This document shows positions 29,966 to 38,873 of a stretch of 64,000 nt of DNA, one piece after another; the stretch's first letter is position 1, and every line of letters starts with the position of its first letter. The notes under the pieces are model-generated. The model was not told the origin of the DNA. It made no database searches and worked only from the letters and a program-made list of their open reading frames with translations. Source of the stretch: Caulobacter sp. UNC279MFTsu5.1 (GTDB lineage: Bacteria > Pseudomonadota > Alphaproteobacteria > Caulobacterales > Caulobacteraceae); NCBI RefSeq assembly GCF_900114015.1, contig NZ_FORN01000028.1:1-64000 (forward strand). Direction: 5' to 3'. The position numbers and the translations under genes are program-made.

Positions 29966-30256
29966 GCCTCCCCGGTTGCGTCAACGGCTTTGTCTCGCGC
30001 GCCGCCGCGACGCGGTTCGGGATAGGCCGGCGCCTGGGCGTCGATGGTGGAGCTTGCGGGCCTACTGATCCAGGCGTTGCGAAACCATTCCGTGTCTCTT
30101 CTGCAACATGCGGCGCATCTCGTGAAAAAGGCGTTTGCGTCAAAAAGGCGGCAATTCGCTTGTGGGGCCGGGATTTACCCTCATTTGTATGAATTATCGA
30201 CGAAAACAGCGCTGTCAAAATTGGTTTCGGGTCGCTTGACCGGTTTCCGATACTGA

Positions 30257-30270
30257 TGTTACCGCTAACG
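30257..30270 (+). promoter_or_regulatory. LacI-type operator candidate upstream of the TonB receptor
   Basis: TGTTACCGCTAACG is an imperfect palindrome (TGTTA…TAACg) around a central CG, typical of LacI-family sites controlling sugar-uptake receptors in Caulobacter-like bacteria. It lies just after TTGACC (30235-30240) and about 120 bases before the receptor start, a good position for a repressor. The regulator is not in the window. Confidence 0.5.
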
Positions 30271-30389
30271 CAGTCGTCGACGCCTGGTTGTTTTTAGCGA
30301 AGATCGCAAAAACGGCCGGGCGAAGTTTGTCGATGCCGAAAAAAAAGAACCAAGCCCCTCAGCTCGGGGCGTTGCGCGGGGAAACGACC

Positions 30390-33300
30390 ATGAAACGACA
30401 CCGTCGTTTGAATACTTCTGCCTCCTTGTTGGCGCTGTCCGCGGCGATCTTCGCCGCCGGCCAGGCGCAGGCCCAGGCTCAGAGCGGCGCCGACAACAGC
30501 ACGGTCGAGGAGATCGTCGTCACCGGCATCCGCGCCTCGCTGGAGCGATCGATCGAGATCAAGCGCACCAACAGCGGTGTGGTCGACGCCATCTCGGCCG
30601 AAGACATGGGCAAGTTCCCCGACACCAACCTGGCGGAATCGCTGCAGCGCATCACCGGCGTGTCGATCGACCGCACCAATGGCGAAGGCTCGCAGGTCAC
30701 GGTCCGCGGCTTTGGTCCCAGCTTCAACCTGGTGACCCTGAACGGTCGCTCGATGCCCACCGCCAAGGTCGCCACGGTCGGCGGCGACCAGTCGGCCGAC
30801 TTCGCGTCCGGCACCAGCCGCTCGTTCGACTTCTCCAACCTGGCCTCGGAAGGCGTCTCGACCCTGGAGGTCTACAAGACCGGCCGGGCGGCGATCCCGT
30901 CGGGCGGCATCGGCGCCACGATCAACGTCAAGACCCGCCGCCCGCTGGACGGCAAGCCGGGCCTGACGGGCAGCATCGGCGCCAAGGGCGTCTACGACAC
31001 CAGCATGGACAAGAAGGTCGACGACTTCGGCCACAAGTTCACGCCGGAAGTGTCGGGTCTGGTGAACTGGGCCGACGACAGCGAGAAGTTCGGCGTCTCG
31101 CTGTTCGGCAGCTATCAGAAGCGCGACTTCACCAGCCGCGCGGCCACGTCGAACGACTGGAACATCCGCACCTACGCGGACTTCATCAATCCGGCCAACG
31201 GCTTCGTCCGCAATGGCGGCGCGACGCAGATCACCAATGCGCCGTCGAACCCGAACACCCTGGTCGCGATCCCCAACGACAGCCGCTATCACTTCTCGCA
31301 AGGCGAGCGTGAGCGGATCAACGGCCAGATGTCGGTCCAGTACCGTCCTGTCGAGAACCTGACGCTGACGGTTGACGGCGTCTACGCCCAGAACAAGCAG
31401 TTCGAACGCCGCAACGACAGCACCAACTGGTTCAACCGTCCGTTCGACAAGGTGACGTTCGACAACAATCCCGTCGTCGCCACCGCCGTCCTGCTGTCCG
31501 AAGCCCTGAGCGGCACCAAGGACATGGGCTTCGAGCAGCAGTACCGCGCCACCAAGGACACGCTGAAGTCGGTCGGCTTCAACGGCGACTGGAAGGTCAC
31601 CGATCGCTTCGGCTTGAGCCTGGACGCTCATGTCTCGAAGGCCGACAGCGGTCCGGACGCCCCGAACGGCACCAGCATGACCTCGGTCTCGATCGGCGCG
31701 CCGGTCGTCTCGGCCCACAGCGTGGACTATCGCGGCGACGTGCCGGTGCAGACGATCACCATCAACGACGCCGCCCCGCGCGGCAACGGCAACGGCGTCC
31801 TGGACGCCGGCGACCTGGGCAGCCAGGTGGCCCGCACCTCGGCCCAGCGCCAGCAGCAGAAGGTCAAGGAAGTCCGCCTCGACGGCCACTGGGACCTGGA
31901 CGACAACGGCAGCCGCTTCGACTTCGGGGCCGACTACCGCACGTCGACCATGATCCAGACCAGCCTGAACACCCAGCAGGACCTGGGCAGCTGGGGCATT
32001 TCGAACCCGCGTGACGTGCAGCAGTACGCCGGCAGCCTGGTCAAGCAATTCTGCCTGGCCTGCCAGTTCAACTCGTTCCACCCGAACCAGACGGGCGCTG
32101 GCCTGGTGTCGTTCCGCGCCAACGCCATCGACCTCTACAACGCGTTGTCGGCTCCATACGTGGCCAAGGGCAACGCCATCGGCGTGACCGGCCAGGACAA
32201 CAACCGCGTCAAGGAAGACATCTCGGCCATCTACGGCCAGATCACCTGGAAGTCGGAACTGGCGGGCCGGCCGACCGAACTGGTCACCGGCATCCGCTAC
32301 GAGACCACCAAGGTCGCCTCGACGTCGCTGGTCCGCACGCCCAGCGCCATCGTCTGGACGGCCGACAACGACTTCACGGTCCAGACGTCGAGCACCTATC
32401 AGCCGATCTCGGGCAAGGGTAAGTACAACAACCTGTTGCCGTCGATGGATTTCCGCATCGACCTGCGGGACGACTTGACGGGCCGCTTCTCGTTCAGCCG
32501 CACCATCGCGCGGCCGGAGTACGGCAACCTGTTCGCCGCCCAGACGGCCGGGGCGCCGAACCGTCCGATCGCCAACGGGGCCATTCCGCTGGGCACCAGC
32601 GGCAACCCGGACCTGGATCCGCTGATTTCCGACAACTTCGACGTGTCGGTCGAGTGGTACTACAAGCCCAGCAGCTACGTGTCGGTCGGCTTCTTCGAGA
32701 AGCGGGTGAACAACTTCGTCGGCACCGGCACCAAGACGGGCAACCTGTTCGGCCTGCGTGACCCCAGCTCCGGGGCGGCGGGCAGCCGGTCGGGCGACGC
32801 GAAGACGGCCCTCACAGGCATCGGCGCCAACCAGACCGACGTGAACCTGTTCACGATGACCGCCCTGATCCAGCAGACCGGCTCGGTGGCGGCGGCGACG
32901 GCCCAGTTCCAGGCCAACCGCATCGCCGGCGGCGACCTGAACCAAGCCTTCGTCGACCAGATCCTGGCGGCGTACGACATCACGGCCAACAGCAGCGATC
33001 CGCTGTTCAACTTCCAGATCTCGCAGCCGATCAACAACCGGACCGGCAAGATCCACGGCTTCGAAGTCGCGGCCCAGCACTTCTTCGGCGACACCGGCTT
33101 CGGCGTCTCGGGGGCCTATACGCTGGTCAGCGGCGATGTCGGGTTCAACAACGGCGCCAATCCGGCCGAGGACCAGTTCGCTCTGCTGGGCCTGAGCGAC
33201 ACGGCCAACGCCACCCTGATCTACGACAAGAACGGGATCTCGGCGCGGCTGGCCTACAACTGGCGCGACAAGTTCCTGCAGGCCACCAATCGCGGCGGCT

Positions 33301-33503
33301 CGCGCAACCCGGTGTTCGTCGCGCCGTTCGCCCAGCTGGACTTCAACATCAGCTACGACGTGACGCCCAAATTGGCGATCTCGCTGGAAGGCATCAACCT
33401 GACCAAGGAGCACCTGCGCACCTATGCTCGCGACGAAAACGAGCTGTGGTACGCCCAGGAGCTGGACCGCCGCTTCCTGCTCGGCGCGCGCTACCGCTTC
33501 TAG
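30390..33503 (+). CDS. TonB-dependent receptor of the SapC/halogenase cluster
   Basis: A 1037-residue receptor of the TonB-Xanth-Caul type: signal peptide (…LSAAIFAAGQAQAQAQ), TonB-box-like VEEIVVTGIRASLERSIEIKR, plug with AISAEDMGKFPDTNLAESLQRITGVSIDR, RGFGPSFNLVTLNGR, and LEVYKTGRAAIPSGGIGATINVKTRRP, then a large barrel ending in LLGARYRF with the expected terminal aromatic. The ATG at 30390 fits a GGGGA ribosome site and the signal peptide; an upstream extension to 30288 has no such support. It heads a cluster with SapC, cupin-like and halogenase-like genes, an arrangement recurrent in Caulobacter and Xanthomonas beside sugar-utilisation genes. The ligand is probably an oligosaccharide. 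Confidence 0.93.
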   Translation: MKRHRRLNTSASLLALSAAIFAAGQAQAQAQSGADNSTVEEIVVTGIRASLERSIEIKRTNSGVVDAISAEDMGKFPDTNLAESLQRITGVSIDRTNGEGSQVTVRGFGPSFNLVTLNGRSMPTAKVATVGGDQSADFASGTSRSFDFSNLASEGVSTLEVYKTGRAAIPSGGIGATINVKTRRPLDGKPGLTGSIGAKGVYDTSMDKKVDDFGHKFTPEVSGLVNWADDSEKFGVSLFGSYQKRDFTSRAATSNDWNIRTYADFINPANGFVRNGGATQITNAPSNPNTLVAIPNDSRYHFSQGERERINGQMSVQYRPVENLTLTVDGVYAQNKQFERRNDSTNWFNRPFDKVTFDNNPVVATAVLLSEALSGTKDMGFEQQYRATKDTLKSVGFNGDWKVTDRFGLSLDAHVSKADSGPDAPNGTSMTSVSIGAPVVSAHSVDYRGDVPVQTITINDAAPRGNGNGVLDAGDLGSQVARTSAQRQQQKVKEVRLDGHWDLDDNGSRFDFGADYRTSTMIQTSLNTQQDLGSWGISNPRDVQQYAGSLVKQFCLACQFNSFHPNQTGAGLVSFRANAIDLYNALSAPYVAKGNAIGVTGQDNNRVKEDISAIYGQITWKSELAGRPTELVTGIRYETTKVASTSLVRTPSAIVWTADNDFTVQTSSTYQPISGKGKYNNLLPSMDFRIDLRDDLTGRFSFSRTIARPEYGNLFAAQTAGAPNRPIANGAIPLGTSGNPDLDPLISDNFDVSVEWYYKPSSYVSVGFFEKRVNNFVGTGTKTGNLFGLRDPSSGAAGSRSGDAKTALTGIGANQTDVNLFTMTALIQQTGSVAAATAQFQANRIAGGDLNQAFVDQILAAYDITANSSDPLFNFQISQPINNRTGKIHGFEVAAQHFFGDTGFGVSGAYTLVSGDVGFNNGANPAEDQFALLGLSDTANATLIYDKNGISARLAYNWRDKFLQATNRGGSRNPVFVAPFAQLDFNISYDVTPKLAISLEGINLTKEHLRTYARDENELWYAQELDRRFLLGARYRF

Positions 33504-33545
33504 GGGCGGGTGATGGCCGGATCCTCGGACCCGGCCCGGATTTGG

Positions 33546-33580
33546 AAAGGGTCGCTGTTCGCAGCGGCCCTTTCTTCTCT
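33546..33580 (+). terminator. Terminator after the TonB receptor
   Basis: AAAGGGTCGCTG, loop TTCG, CAGCGGCCCTTT (one G-T pair) followed by CTTCTCT. It stands 43 bases past the receptor stop and would lower, not necessarily abolish, readthrough into the sapC-cupin-halogenase genes. Confidence 0.75.
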
Positions 33581-33622
33581 ACAGTAGCCGCGCATCGAAC
33601 CGCGATGGGGCGGAAGGCGGAC

Positions 33623-34336
33623 ATGACCAACAGAGTGCTGCTCAACAATGTCGACCATGGCGACCTGCGGGTCGTCACGGGGCATGGCGCCGCGTTCGGC
33701 GACGACATCAACCAGGTGCTGATCTTCTCCACCGAGTTCGAGGCGGTTCAGCGCGAATATCCGATCTTCTTCCGCAAGGACGCCGACGGGGCCTTCCAGG
33801 CGGTGGCCCTGCTGGGCCTGGACCGCGACGAGAACCTGTTCCTTGACGGGCACGGCTGGAACGCCCGCTACGTGCCGGCCGTCCAGCAGCGCGGGCCGTT
33901 CTCGATCGCCCTGCGCGAGCGGGACGGCGAGCCGATGATCCATGTCGACCTGGACCACCCACGGATCCGGAGCGGCCAGGGCGAGCCGGTGTTCCTGCCG
34001 GCCGGCGGCAACTCGCCCTATCTGCAGCACGTCGCCCGCCTGCTGGGTGTGATCTATGACGGGCTGGAGATCGGCAAGGCGATGTTCGACGCCTTCGCGG
34101 CCCACGACCTGATCGAGCCGGTCGACGTCGAGATCAAGCTGGACGAGCACGTCCAGTACGACCTGCCCGACCTCTACACGATCTCCCAGGAACGGTTCGC
34201 CGGCCTGGACGGCGCGGCGCTGGAGGCGTTGCATCGGGCAGGCTTCCTGGCGGCCGCCCAGTGGACGCTGTCGTCCCTGGGCAATGTCGGGACGCTGGTC
34301 GAGCTGAAGAACCGCAAGCGGGCCCGCGCGGCTTGA
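33623..34336 (+). CDS. SapC family protein
   Basis: A 237-residue protein matching SapC (PF07277): NVDHGDLRVV near the N-terminus, EFEAVQREYPIFFRKD, AVALLGLDRDENLFLD..GWNARYVPA, then RGPFSIAL and, near the C-terminus, DLYTISQERFAGLDG and HRAGFLAAAQWTLSSLGNVGTLVELKN. The name comes from a Campylobacter S-layer locus, but members in Caulobacter and Xanthomonas accompany TonB receptors and their function is not established. No signal peptide is seen, so it is likely cytoplasmic. It is preceded by GGCGGAC and follows a terminator; 13 bases separate it from the cupin-like gene. Confidence 0.9.
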   Translation: MTNRVLLNNVDHGDLRVVTGHGAAFGDDINQVLIFSTEFEAVQREYPIFFRKDADGAFQAVALLGLDRDENLFLDGHGWNARYVPAVQQRGPFSIALRERDGEPMIHVDLDHPRIRSGQGEPVFLPAGGNSPYLQHVARLLGVIYDGLEIGKAMFDAFAAHDLIEPVDVEIKLDEHVQYDLPDLYTISQERFAGLDGAALEALHRAGFLAAAQWTLSSLGNVGTLVELKNRKRARAA

Positions 34337-34349
34337 GCGGGAGGGGCCG

Positions 34350-35381
34350 ATGATCGACATCGCTCGCAAGACGCCGGTGGTCGAGGGGCTGGCGCCGAAC
34401 CAGATCCCGTTCGACGCGATCCTGACCGAGCAGCGGCCGACGATCTTCCGCGGCATGGCTCGCGACTGGCCGCTGGTGCGAGCGGGCCTGGCCTCGCCCC
34501 GCGCGGCCATGGACTACCTGCTGGCCCACGATCGTGGCGAGCGCTTCATCGGCTATGCGGGGCCGCCGGAGATCCGGGGCCGCTTCGGCTACAACGAAGA
34601 CGTCGCGCGGCTGAACTTCCAGACCGAACGCGTGCCGCTGGCGGCCTTCCTCGAGCGGGTCGAGCAGCATCTCGACGTCGCCGACGGGCCGTCGTTCTAC
34701 ATCGGCTCCAGCGACCTGGACGCCTATCTGCCGGGCCTGCGGGCCGAGAACGACCTGGGCCTGGACTGGGCCGCCCTGGGCGACGAGACGCCCCTGGCCA
34801 GCATCTGGATCGGCAACCGCACGGTGGCGGCCGCCCATTACGACATGTCCAACAACATCGCCTGCTGCATGGTCGGACGGCGGCGGTTCACGCTGTTTCC
34901 GCCCGACCAGGTGGACAACCTCTATCCTGGCCCGCTGGACCTGACGCCCGGCGGCCAGGCGGTCAGCATGGTGGACTTCGCCGCGCCGGACTTCGACCGT
35001 TTCCCGCGGTTCAAGGACGCCCTGGCGGCGGCCCAGGTCGCCGAGCTGGAGCCCGGCGACGTGCTGGTCTATCCGGCCCTGTGGTGGCACCAGGTCGAGG
35101 CGCTGGACCCGTTCAACGTGCTGATAAACTATTGGTGGAACGCCGTGCCGGCCTTCATGGACACCCCCATGAACACCCTGCTGCACGGCCTGCTCAGCCT
35201 GCGCGACCGGCCCGATTTCGAGAAGCAGGCCTGGAAGCGCCTGTTCGACTACTACGTCTTCGGCCCGGCCGATCGGGCGGGCGCGCACCTGCCCGAGGCG
35301 GCGCGCGGCGACCTCGCGCCCCTGGACGAACGCAAGGCCCGGCGGCTGCGGGCCTATCTGCTCAACCGCTTGAATCGCTGA
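34350..35381 (+). CDS. Cupin-like / JmjC-type Fe(II) dioxygenase-like protein
   Basis: A 343-residue protein of the Cupin_8/JmjC family. The double-stranded beta-helix iron site is visible as H163-x-D165 (AAHYDMSNNI) and distal H247 (LWWHQVEALDPFNVLINYWW); a basic RRRFTLFPPDQ segment between them is typical of the FIH-like group, which binds 2-oxoglutarate. The N-terminal part (PTIFRGMARDWPLVRAG) matches family members that hydroxylate proteins or small molecules. It is embedded between SapC and the halogenase-like gene with only 13 and 16 bases between genes, so the three products are probably made together. The substrate is not known. Confidence 0.85.
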   Translation: MIDIARKTPVVEGLAPNQIPFDAILTEQRPTIFRGMARDWPLVRAGLASPRAAMDYLLAHDRGERFIGYAGPPEIRGRFGYNEDVARLNFQTERVPLAAFLERVEQHLDVADGPSFYIGSSDLDAYLPGLRAENDLGLDWAALGDETPLASIWIGNRTVAAAHYDMSNNIACCMVGRRRFTLFPPDQVDNLYPGPLDLTPGGQAVSMVDFAAPDFDRFPRFKDALAAAQVAELEPGDVLVYPALWWHQVEALDPFNVLINYWWNAVPAFMDTPMNTLLHGLLSLRDRPDFEKQAWKRLFDYYVFGPADRAGAHLPEAARGDLAPLDERKARRLRAYLLNRLNR

Positions 35382-35397
35382 CGGCCAGGAGAGCCCC

Positions 35398-36888
35398 ATG
35401 CAAGACCAGGTCGTGAAGAAGGTCGTCATCGCCGGGGGCGGCACGGCGGGTTGGATGGCGGCGGCGGCGCTGGCTAAGCAGCTGGGCCCGCTGCTCGACA
35501 TCACCCTGATCGAGTCCGACGAGATCGGCACGGTCGGGGTGGGGGAGTCGACCATCCCCACCGCCCGCACCTTCAACGCCCTGCTGGGCATCGACGAGCC
35601 GGCCTTCATGCGCGCCACCCAGGCGACGTTCAAGCTGGGCATCTCGTTCGAGCACTGGGGCCAGATCGGCGACCGCTACATCCACTCGTTCGGCCAGGTG
35701 GGAAAGTCGAACTGGATGGGAAGCTTCCATCACTTCTGGCTGGCGGCCAAGGCGGCCGGCTTCGGCGGCGAGCTGGGCGACTACTGCTTCGAGCTGAAGG
35801 CCGCGGAGGCCGACCGGTTCTCGGCCGGCGAGGGCCCCGAGCTGAACTACGCCTATCACCTGGACGCCACGCTGTACGGCGGCTTCCTGCGGCGGATGAG
35901 CGAGGACCTGGGCGTCCGGCGGGTCGAGGGCAAGATCAGCCAGGTCCAGCAGCACCCGGAGACCGGCTTCATCCAGGCCCTGGTCATGGAGAACGGCGAC
36001 CGGGTCGAGGGCGACCTGTTCGTCGACTGCACCGGCTTCCGGGGCCTGCTGATCGAGCAGACGCTGGAGGCGGGCTACGAGGACTGGAGCCATTGGCTGC
36101 CGACCAACAGCGCCCTGGCCGTGCAGACCCGCTCGACCGGCCCGGCCGTGCCCTATACCCGCGCCATCGCCCACGCGGCCGGCTGGCGCTGGAAGATCCC
36201 GCTGCAGCACCGGGTCGGCAACGGCCTGGTGTACTGCAACGAATACATGTCGGATGACCAGGCGCGCGAGACGCTGCTTGGGGCGCTGGACGGCGAGCGG
36301 CTGATCGAGCCGCGGGTGATCCGCTACCGCACCGGCCGCCGGCGCAAGACCTGGTCCAAGAACTGCGTCGCCCTGGGCCTGGCCAGCGGTTTCGTCGAGC
36401 CGCTGGAATCGACCTCGATCCACCTGATCATGATCGGGGTGACGCGGCTGATGCAGCTGTTCCCGTTCGGCGGCGTCAGCGAGGCCGTGGTCGCCCGCTA
36501 CAACCAGCAGGCCGTCGACGAGCTGGAGAAGATCCGCGACTTCATCATCCTGCACTACAAGCTGACCGAGCGGACCGACAGCCCGTTCTGGGACCGCTGC
36601 CGGACGATGGACATTCCCGACAGCCTGGCCCAACGCATCGCCCTGTTCCGCGAGAGCGCCCAGGCCTTCCAGGCGCCGGGCGAGCTGTTCCAGGTCGATT
36701 CCTGGCTGCAGGTGATGCTGGGCCAGCGGCTGCAGCCGGCGGCCCATCACCAGATGGGCCGCCTGATGCCCCCGGAGCAGCTGCGCCGGGCCCTGGCCGA
36801 CCTGAGCGGCAACATCGCCCGCGCCGTCGGCGGCCTGCCGAACCACCAGGCCTTTATCGACCGATACTGCGGCGTCGCGGCGACCTGA
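35398..36888 (+). CDS. FAD-dependent tryptophan-halogenase-like protein
   Basis: A 496-residue flavoprotein of the PrnA/RebH family (PF04820). Visible motifs: FAD-binding GGGTAGWMAA at the N-terminus, the catalytic lysine K79 (ATFKLGISFEHWG), GWRWKIPL (W263, W265, I267, P268: the halogenase WxWxIP signature), and FVEPLESTSIHL (E334/E337), the region with the substrate-positioning glutamate. All halogenase hallmarks are therefore retained, yet no natural-product genes are nearby. In Caulobacterales such genes repeatedly follow TonB receptor, SapC and cupin-like genes, so the natural substrate may be a sugar-linked or peptide compound rather than free tryptophan. The electron donor, a flavin reductase, is not encoded here. 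Confidence 0.9.
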   Translation: MQDQVVKKVVIAGGGTAGWMAAAALAKQLGPLLDITLIESDEIGTVGVGESTIPTARTFNALLGIDEPAFMRATQATFKLGISFEHWGQIGDRYIHSFGQVGKSNWMGSFHHFWLAAKAAGFGGELGDYCFELKAAEADRFSAGEGPELNYAYHLDATLYGGFLRRMSEDLGVRRVEGKISQVQQHPETGFIQALVMENGDRVEGDLFVDCTGFRGLLIEQTLEAGYEDWSHWLPTNSALAVQTRSTGPAVPYTRAIAHAAGWRWKIPLQHRVGNGLVYCNEYMSDDQARETLLGALDGERLIEPRVIRYRTGRRRKTWSKNCVALGLASGFVEPLESTSIHLIMIGVTRLMQLFPFGGVSEAVVARYNQQAVDELEKIRDFIILHYKLTERTDSPFWDRCRTMDIPDSLAQRIALFRESAQAFQAPGELFQVDSWLQVMLGQRLQPAAHHQMGRLMPPEQLRRALADLSGNIARAVGGLPNHQAFIDRYCGVAAT

Positions 36889-36903
36889 TCGCGGACCGGC
36901 AAG

Positions 36904-36934
36904 CGCTGTGTGCTTTTCGGGATGACAACGGGAG
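36904..36934. repeat. Solitary arm of a palindromic element (family C-like)
   Basis: TTTTCGGGATGACAACGGGAG resembles the right arm of the elements at 42907-43014 and 51889-51998 (GGGATGACAACC). No left arm is found, so this looks like a decayed copy between the convergent halogenase-like and sensor-kinase genes. Confidence 0.4.
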
Positions 36935-36941
36935 AGGCCGC

Positions 36942-38873
36942 CTACTCCGCCGCCTGCAGCCGCGCCGGCGCCGCCGCCACGCCGCCGCCGACCAGCGGCA
37001 GGCGCACCTGCACCAGCAGGCCCTCGCCCGGCAGCGCCAGGCGGATGTCGCCGCCGTGGGCGCGGATGATCGAGCGGGCCGAGCTGAGGCCCAGGCCGAC
37101 GCCTTGCTTGCTGGAGGTGCGGGCCTCGACGCCGCGATAGAACGGGGTGAACACCCGCTCAAGTTCGTCCGGGGCCAGGCCGGGGCCCCGGTCGCGGATC
37201 TCGACCACCGTCTCGTCGCCCTCGACATGCAGGGACACCCGGGCGCTGTCGCCGTACTTGACGGCGTTGTCCACCAGGTTGGCGAACACCCGCTGCAGGC
37301 CGAGCACCGAGACCTCGACCTCGGCCGGTTCGCCCGGGGCCAAGGCCGCGTCGGCGCCGGTGACCTCGGCCTCGTCGATCACGCATTCCAGCAGCGAGCG
37401 CAGGTCGACCCGCTGGCGGGCGCCGGCCTCGGCGTCCTCGCGCATGAAGGCCAGCACCGAGGTGATCATCGCCTCCATCTGGTCCAGGTCCTGGGTGATC
37501 TCGCGGCGCAGCGCGGGCGAGGCGCGCTCCAGGCGGAAGCGCAGCCGGGCCAGGGGCGTGCGCAGGTCGTGCGAGATGGCGCCGATCATCGCTGTGCGGT
37601 CGGTGATGTAGCGGCTCAGCCGGCCCTGCATGGCGTTGAAGGCCCGGGCGGCGCGGCCGATCTCGGCCGGTCCGTCGGAGACGATGACCGGCGAGGCGGG
37701 GTCGCGGCCCAGCTGCTCGGCGGCGGCGGCGAAGCCGGCCAGGGGCGCGGCCAGCCGGCGGGCGAAGATCCAGCCCAGCGGCGCGACCACGGCCAGGGAC
37801 AGGGCGAACCACATCAGCACCCGGCGTTGCCAGCTGTTGGGGAAGGCCTCGGGCCGGGGCCGCAGGGTCGCCCACTGGTTTGGACCGACGCGCAGGGCGG
37901 CCACGAAGTCGCCCTCGATGAACGGCGGCGGGGCCAGGCCGAAAAGGCTGCGGGTCACCGGCGCGGCCAGGGGGCGGCCGGCCGTCGCCTCGGCGGCCGG
38001 CTCGGGCCTGGGCGGGACCGGCCGGGGCGCGGGGAGGGCGACGTGGGGCGCGGACTGGACAGGCTCGGTGACCGGGGTGGTCCGGGCCAGGGGCTGGGGC
38101 GGCGGCGGGCGCTTCAAGGTCGGCTCGCGCGCGGCGGCGTCGGCGACCGGATCCAGAGGCGGCGCCGGCGGAGCCACGCCGCGCAGCGAATCCGGCAGGG
38201 TCGTCCGTGAACGGAACGGGGCGGCGAACAGCGGGTCGGTCGAGCGGCCGGCCTCGGGCGACACGTAGCGGAAGACGCGCTGGCCGGGCCCGGCGCGCAT
38301 CGCCGCGCCGGACGGAAAGTCCTGGTGGATCTGCACGCTCCCCGGGCCCATCGAGTCGCCCATCGGCCCCATGCCGCCGCCCATCCCGCCCACGCCGCCT
38401 ACGTTGCTGGGGCCAGGCCCCGGCGGCAGGGTCTGGGCCTCGGCGTAGGTGGTGAACAGCAGGGCCAGCGGCGACCGGGCGGGGCGGCTCTCCGTGCCGG
38501 CGAACGGCGGCGGGGCGTAGAACAGCAGGCGGACGTCCTCGCGTGGCGCGTTCAGCAGGCGGGCCAGGTCGGCGCGGGCCGGCTCGGAGGCCACCCAGCC
38601 GGGACTCAGCAGGCTGGGCGGCTGGGTCTCGACCGTACGGACCAGGGGGCGGTCGTCGTCGCTGTCGGGCACGGCCCCGCGCAGGCCGGCGGCGATGTCG
38701 GCCAGGCTGTGGTGCATGGCCGGGGCCGGCGGCAGCAGCACGGTCAGGACCAGGGTCACGGTCTGGGCCACGACCAGGCCGGCGATCAGCAGGGCCAGGA
38801 TCTGCAAGGCGATCGGCGGGCTGGGCCACCCCTTGAACAGGCGACCGCCGGGAAGGGCCCCCCGGCCCGTCAT
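36942..38873 (-). CDS. EnvZ-type sensor histidine kinase with Gly/Met- and Pro-rich periplasmic loop
   Basis: A 643-residue kinase: TM1 about 21-47, an unusually long periplasmic loop (48-350), TM2 351-370, HAMP-like linker, H-box AISHDLRTPLARLRF with H435, and HATPase boxes FANLVDNAVKYG, DRGPGLAP, KQGVGLGLSSA. The loop holds a Gly/Met-rich stretch at 159-179 (six methionines) and a Pro-rich tract at about 244-305. Those segments are low complexity and not typical of EnvZ sensors; metal sensing through methionines is conceivable but unsupported. It overlaps the response-regulator stop by four bases, so the pair is cotranslated. Confidence 0.9.
   Translation of the reverse strand: MTGRGALPGGRLFKGWPSPPIALQILALLIAGLVVAQTVTLVLTVLLPPAPAMHHSLADIAAGLRGAVPDSDDDRPLVRTVETQPPSLLSPGWVASEPARADLARLLNAPREDVRLLFYAPPPFAGTESRPARSPLALLFTTYAEAQTLPPGPGPSNVGGVGGMGGGMGPMGDSMGPGSVQIHQDFPSGAAMRAGPGQRVFRYVSPEAGRSTDPLFAAPFRSRTTLPDSLRGVAPPAPPLDPVADAAAREPTLKRPPPPQPLARTTPVTEPVQSAPHVALPAPRPVPPRPEPAAEATAGRPLAAPVTRSLFGLAPPPFIEGDFVAALRVGPNQWATLRPRPEAFPNSWQRRVLMWFALSLAVVAPLGWIFARRLAAPLAGFAAAAEQLGRDPASPVIVSDGPAEIGRAARAFNAMQGRLSRYITDRTAMIGAISHDLRTPLARLRFRLERASPALRREITQDLDQMEAMITSVLAFMREDAEAGARQRVDLRSLLECVIDEAEVTGADAALAPGEPAEVEVSVLGLQRVFANLVDNAVKYGDSARVSLHVEGDETVVEIRDRGPGLAPDELERVFTPFYRGVEARTSSKQGVGLGLSSARSIIRAHGGDIRLALPGEGLLVQVRLPLVGGGVAAAPARLQAAE

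Larger units (their letters stand above)
29823..30389. other. Intergenic regulatory region upstream of the SapC/halogenase-cluster receptor
   Basis: No gene is supported. A hairpin GGGGCCGACATC…GGCGGCCCC (29866-29892) may end the esterase transcript. Two operator-like sites in opposite orientation (29955-29965 and 30257-30270) and an AT-rich promoter zone (30170-30260) follow. A CCCCTCAGCTCGGGG hairpin lies at about 30355-30369, just before the receptor start. Confidence 0.55.

Noticed and set aside
35398-36888. Halogenase gene as evidence of an antibiotic biosynthesis cluster
   Set aside because: No polyketide, peptide synthetase or tailoring genes are nearby; the neighbours are a TonB receptor, SapC and a cupin-like protein, a known sugar-locus arrangement.
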